Of a stretch of DNA of 64,000 nucleotides, positions 60,776 to 64,000 are shown in pieces. Position 1 is the first letter of the stretch. Each line of letters begins with the position of its first letter. The notes beneath the pieces are model-generated. The model worked only from the letters and a program-made list of their open reading frames with translations, was not told the DNA's origin and searched no databases. Origin of the DNA: Pyrocephalus nanus (lineage: Eukaryota; Chordata; Aves; Passeriformes; Tyrannidae); contig CM076261.1 of the NCBI GenBank assembly GCA_038380795.1, positions 93,828,418 to 93,892,417 of the forward strand, read 5' to 3'. The position numbers and the translations under genes are program-made.

Positions 60776-62142
60776 TTCTTTGCTACTTATCTTTCAGTTT
60801 GGAAATCAGGAAAGAATGATTCCATAATGTCTGACCTCAGGTGTATGAAGACTGAAAATCCTCCTCTTTGGTGCATTTCTCTTGTGATGTTAATTAAATA
60901 ATTTTGCTGTCAACTGTTCTTCCAATTGTTGCAGCTCCAGTAGTGACACAAGACTTCTTGGGGAAGTTTTGGGGCCTCTTCCATCTTTTCTAGAATAAAA
61001 TCAGATCAGAAAACACCAGTGTTACATGTATTTATACAACAGAGTTTGCATATATGTCATATGTAAGTTTGCATATATAATATTTGAAGTTACAATGACT
61101 CTTAATTTTGTTGTCTTTCTTAGTTTAAATCCCAGATGGATATAGATTCTTCTACAGGTAAGTGAAATACAACAAAACAAGAACACTGTATTTAAGGAAA
61201 ACAAATACATAGGTTTGAAAATCAAGAAAGGGAGAGGATGAAAAGCTAAATTACATGTGAGTGAATAGGCCTCCTCACACCTATTGATTCACAGTTTCTA
61301 TTCAGTCTCTTTCTTTTGGTTAAAGAGTGATGCTAAAATTCTATAATTTTCCCTTTAAGAAAAGCATAAGATGAGTGACGTAAAGTCAGAAGGAAAGAAT
61401 CATTCTACTGACATTTCAGCTATTTTGGCTGTCTTAAATTGGATGAGACACTTGAAGTACGCAGAGTCTGGAATATTTGAAGCACAAAGACTTTCATTTC
61501 CACGGAAAACAGCTGTGAGACACAGGCAGCTGTCTGAGCTGGAAGAGTCTTGTCCCAAACCCTGGCAAGCTGCTCCCTGCCTTGGATCAGGGGCTTTTCA
61601 CACCTCCAGCCCTTTGATAGGGAGGCACTGGGAGAACAGTGGAGGGAGTTTCTGGATGGTGTTGGTCAGAGTTTATTTATACAAATGCCAGAGGGGCCAA
61701 TCAAGGGTGGTGCTGTCCTTGAGCTGGCAAAAGTTGCTGGCAAATGTGGCCACAACAAAGAACATGAAATGACTGAGTTGACAGAGTAGAAGGCTGGGAA
61801 GGCAAGTGAAAGAGCCAGGAGCAGATTTGAAGTGAAGATTATGATTCCTGGAAAAATTCCCTGAGAAACTTTAATAGGAAAAAAGGCAAGAGAGTCACAA
61901 GTTTTGCAAAGAAAGATGAGGAACAAGTTTCCCATTATGTAGGAAGTTTGGGAATTTCAGCAGAAGATTCCTGTAGCTAAGCCAGACACTTCTCAGTGTC
62001 AACAAAATCCACCCTTGAAGGTTTTCAAGGCTTGTCCACACAATATCACTTCTATCTCTACCCAGTGCTGACAGTGTTCCAACTTCCAATGAGATGTTAG
62101 ACCAGAGACCTCCACAGGTCCACAGGTAGAAATCTCTAAGGA

Positions 62143-62640
62143 AACAGAATCAGAGAATTATAGAATCATTTAGGTTGGAAAAGGCTTTTCAGATCATCAG
62201 GCCCAAATGTAAACCTCACACTGTCAACTCCACCACTAAACCGTGTCACAAAGTGCCCTATCTGCATTTTTTAAAAAGACCTCCATGGATGATGATTCCA
62301 CCACTGCCCTGGGCAGTCCATTCCAGTGCTGGACAACCCTTTCAATTAATAAATTTTTCCTAATATTCAACCTAAACCTCCCCTGGTACAGCTTGAGGCC
62401 ATTTCTTTTTGTACTATTGCTTGTTAGCTGGGAGAAGAATCTGACACCTCTTCCCCTCAGCCTCCTTTTCTCCAGGGCAAACACTCCCAGATCCCTCATC
62501 CACTTGTTTTTAATCCCCTTCCTCAGCTCCACTGCCCTTCTCTGGAGACTCTCCAACCCCTCAAAGTCTTTCTTGCAGTGAGGGGCCCAAAACTGAGCAC
62601 AGGATTCAAGATGGAGCCTCTCCAGTGCCAAGTACAAACA
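62143..62640 (-). mobile_element. CR1: CR1 LINE, about 500 bp, with long open ORF2 C-terminus
   Basis: The + strand begins 'attatagaatcatttaggtt', then 'cactgccctgggcagtccat', 'cctaaacctcccctggtaca', 'ctccagggcaaacactccca', 'ctctggagactctccaaccc' and ends near 'ccagtgccaagtacaaac'. On -, codons 62236-62637 are open and keep LQRRAVELRKGI, LGVFALEKRRLRG, GLKLYQGRFRLNIRKNL and VVQHWNGLPRAVVESSSMEV. One internal segment between LEKRRLRG and FFSQ is shortened. Confidence 0.96.
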
Positions 62641-62758
62641 AGAGATGTCATTTGGTTTTCAAGTGTTGTCAGTGACAGCACCAATTCAACGTGGAAAAGC
62701 AGGAAGACATCCAGAAAATGTCACCTATATTGTTATGCTTCTAAAGGAACACTAGATT

Positions 62759-62791
62759 GATAATGATAATAATAATAATAATAATAATAAT
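62759..62791. repeat. (AAT)n microsatellite
   Basis: 'gataatgataataataata' and further AAT units, about ten in all. The complement of the class seen at 30.7 kb. Confidence 0.92.
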
Positions 62792-63419
62792 TGTGTTGCT
62801 TAATATGTGAAAAAAAATAGACATTTAAAAAGTTCACACAGATAAAAGTATATATCCATCTTTTTCATCCTTCTTAACCCTCAATAAATTGCCCTGTAGT
62901 TGAGGCACAGTGTGGACCTGAAAATCCAGGGCACATCACAGGACAGAGTGTGTTCGGTCAAGTTTCTCCCCATCTGCATAACAAAGATTGTCATTGTACC
63001 TGGAATTCTGGTTGAAGACAATTATTTGGTTCAATGAACGTTCATTAGGTTAAAAATCAGGGAAAACCCCTTTAAAGCAGCCAAGGGAGTCACCCCCTGC
63101 ACTCCCTGCTTTTGTGAGCATGAAATCTCCTTCTGCCCTCGCTGTAAGTTTTTAAGAATGGGATAGTCAATCATATGTCAAGAATGATTTAGATAAAGTT
63201 TGACCCAGCCTTAGGTCAGAAATATGGAAAAGATGGTCTTTTGAGTTCTCCTCCAGAGTGCTGCATCCATGAATCTAAGTTTTTAGTATTGGCTTTCTAT
63301 GATTTTCTATGAATATTAAACTGCTGTCCGAGTCCAGGGCATTTTGAGATAAAAAATTACATTCCTGGAGGGTGATTTGGTCCATCCTAAACAGAGGTGA
63401 GCATTTTGCTAAAAGAAGA

Positions 63420-63430
63420 GGGGGGGGGGG
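63420..63430. repeat. poly(G) run, 11 nt
   Basis: G11 after 'aaaagaaga', followed by 'tgtgaac'. Unusual length for a G run in this window. Confidence 0.9.
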
Positions 63431-64000
63431 TGTGAACAGATTTGAAAAAGATACTCAGAAAATTGATTTCTCAGTTCACCTTCTTAGCAAGAAGCCATGA
63501 AGATAGATTGAATCATTGGGATAAGTTATTTTTTTTTTTCCAACACAAGTCTTTTGATATACTGAAGATAAAAAGTGGCCTGGTGACTAAGAAACTTTTC
63601 CCAAAACAGTGAATTATCAGACAGCAGTAATTGTGGGAGTTCTGCACAGAAAAATCAGTGTTTGGCATTTTCAAAATAACAAAACGGTAGATTTGTGAAA
63701 TTAAAATTACATATTAGCTCAGATTTGTCAGAAACAAATGTTTTATGGCACAAGTTTTAACAATTTTCCTGGTAATTGATTGCAGATGTCCATAGAAATT
63801 CTACATTTCAGAGAGCTGTTCACCTAGGAATTATTTTTACTTTTTTTTAATCTCTTAATTAGTTTAATTAATTTAATAATGATTAAAAGGGAAAAAAAAG
63901 TGACACACACATACAACTGCATGTCACAGTGTTTGTTAGTTTGGTTATTTTTAACAACAAAAAGGAAAGTCACATTTTGACACCATAAAAGAGGGGTTAT

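Larger units (their letters stand above)
54731..62142. other. 7.4 kb CR1-free interval, largest in the window
   Basis: No CR1 copy recognised. Contains T14 (54814-54827), an A+T-rich stretch (about 56760-56825), the 164-nt pyrimidine tract (58735-58898) and the CpG-enriched block (60230-60540). No gene recognised. Confidence 0.5.
62641..64000. other. unique DNA to right edge
   Basis: Contains the ATA microsatellite (62759-62791), G11 (63420-63430) and T11 (63528-63538). No gene recognised. Confidence 0.5.

Noticed and set aside
1..64000. tRNA, rRNA, spliceosomal RNA, CRISPR array or bacterial-type operon
   Set aside because: None of the characteristic sequences were seen on either strand. 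Compact divergent RNA genes could still be missed by eye.

Overview
This is a stretch of vertebrate, almost certainly avian, nuclear DNA. The main evidence is at least 27 copies of the CR1 (chicken repeat 1) LINE, mostly 5'-truncated, several ending in the octamer-like ATTCTATG/ATCATAGA tail typical of birds. The background is A+T-rich with few CpGs, and has long poly(A)/poly(T) runs, A/C- and G/T-rich simple repeats and no dense coding. No complete protein-coding gene, rRNA, tRNA, CRISPR array or operon was found. Nearly all open frames are chance or are decayed CR1 ORF2. The window reads as an intron or intergenic gene desert. Species and locus cannot be named from the sequence alone; a neoavian bird such as a passerine is plausible but is inference.

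Layout: CR1 fragments lie at 1-224, 0.77, 4.5, 6.9, 8.7, 9.1, 10.0, 13.3-13.8, 14.3, 14.6, 16.5-18.0 (the longest, with a reverse-transcriptase remnant), 22.5, 25.7, 27.6-28.2, 32.8, 39.4, 40.8, 42.8, 44.6, 44.8, 47.5, 48.0, 49.8-50.4, 52.8, 54.6 and 62.1-62.6 kb. Fourteen are on + and 13 on -. Together they cover about 7 kb, roughly a tenth of the window. At least four different CR1 3'-end types can be told apart. Simple-sequence DNA includes a 164-nt uninterrupted polypyrimidine tract (58.7-58.9 kb), a TATA-rich block with a degenerate tandem unit (35.7-35.9 kb), several G/T-rich tracts and many homopolymers.

Of the non-repeat DNA, three things stand out. A 53-nt segment at 21869-21921 has a good acceptor, a good donor, unusual CpG density and three open frames, so it is a candidate small exon. 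A CpG-enriched block at about 60.23-60.54 kb sits next to A/T-rich, homeodomain-type motif DNA, inside the largest CR1-free interval (54.7-62.1 kb). A few CTCF-like motifs occur at 9.5, 23.9, 24.1 and 28.7 kb. Everything else in the long gaps is unrecognised unique sequence. CR1 fragments of this kind are dead insertions, so no genes can be described as working together here.
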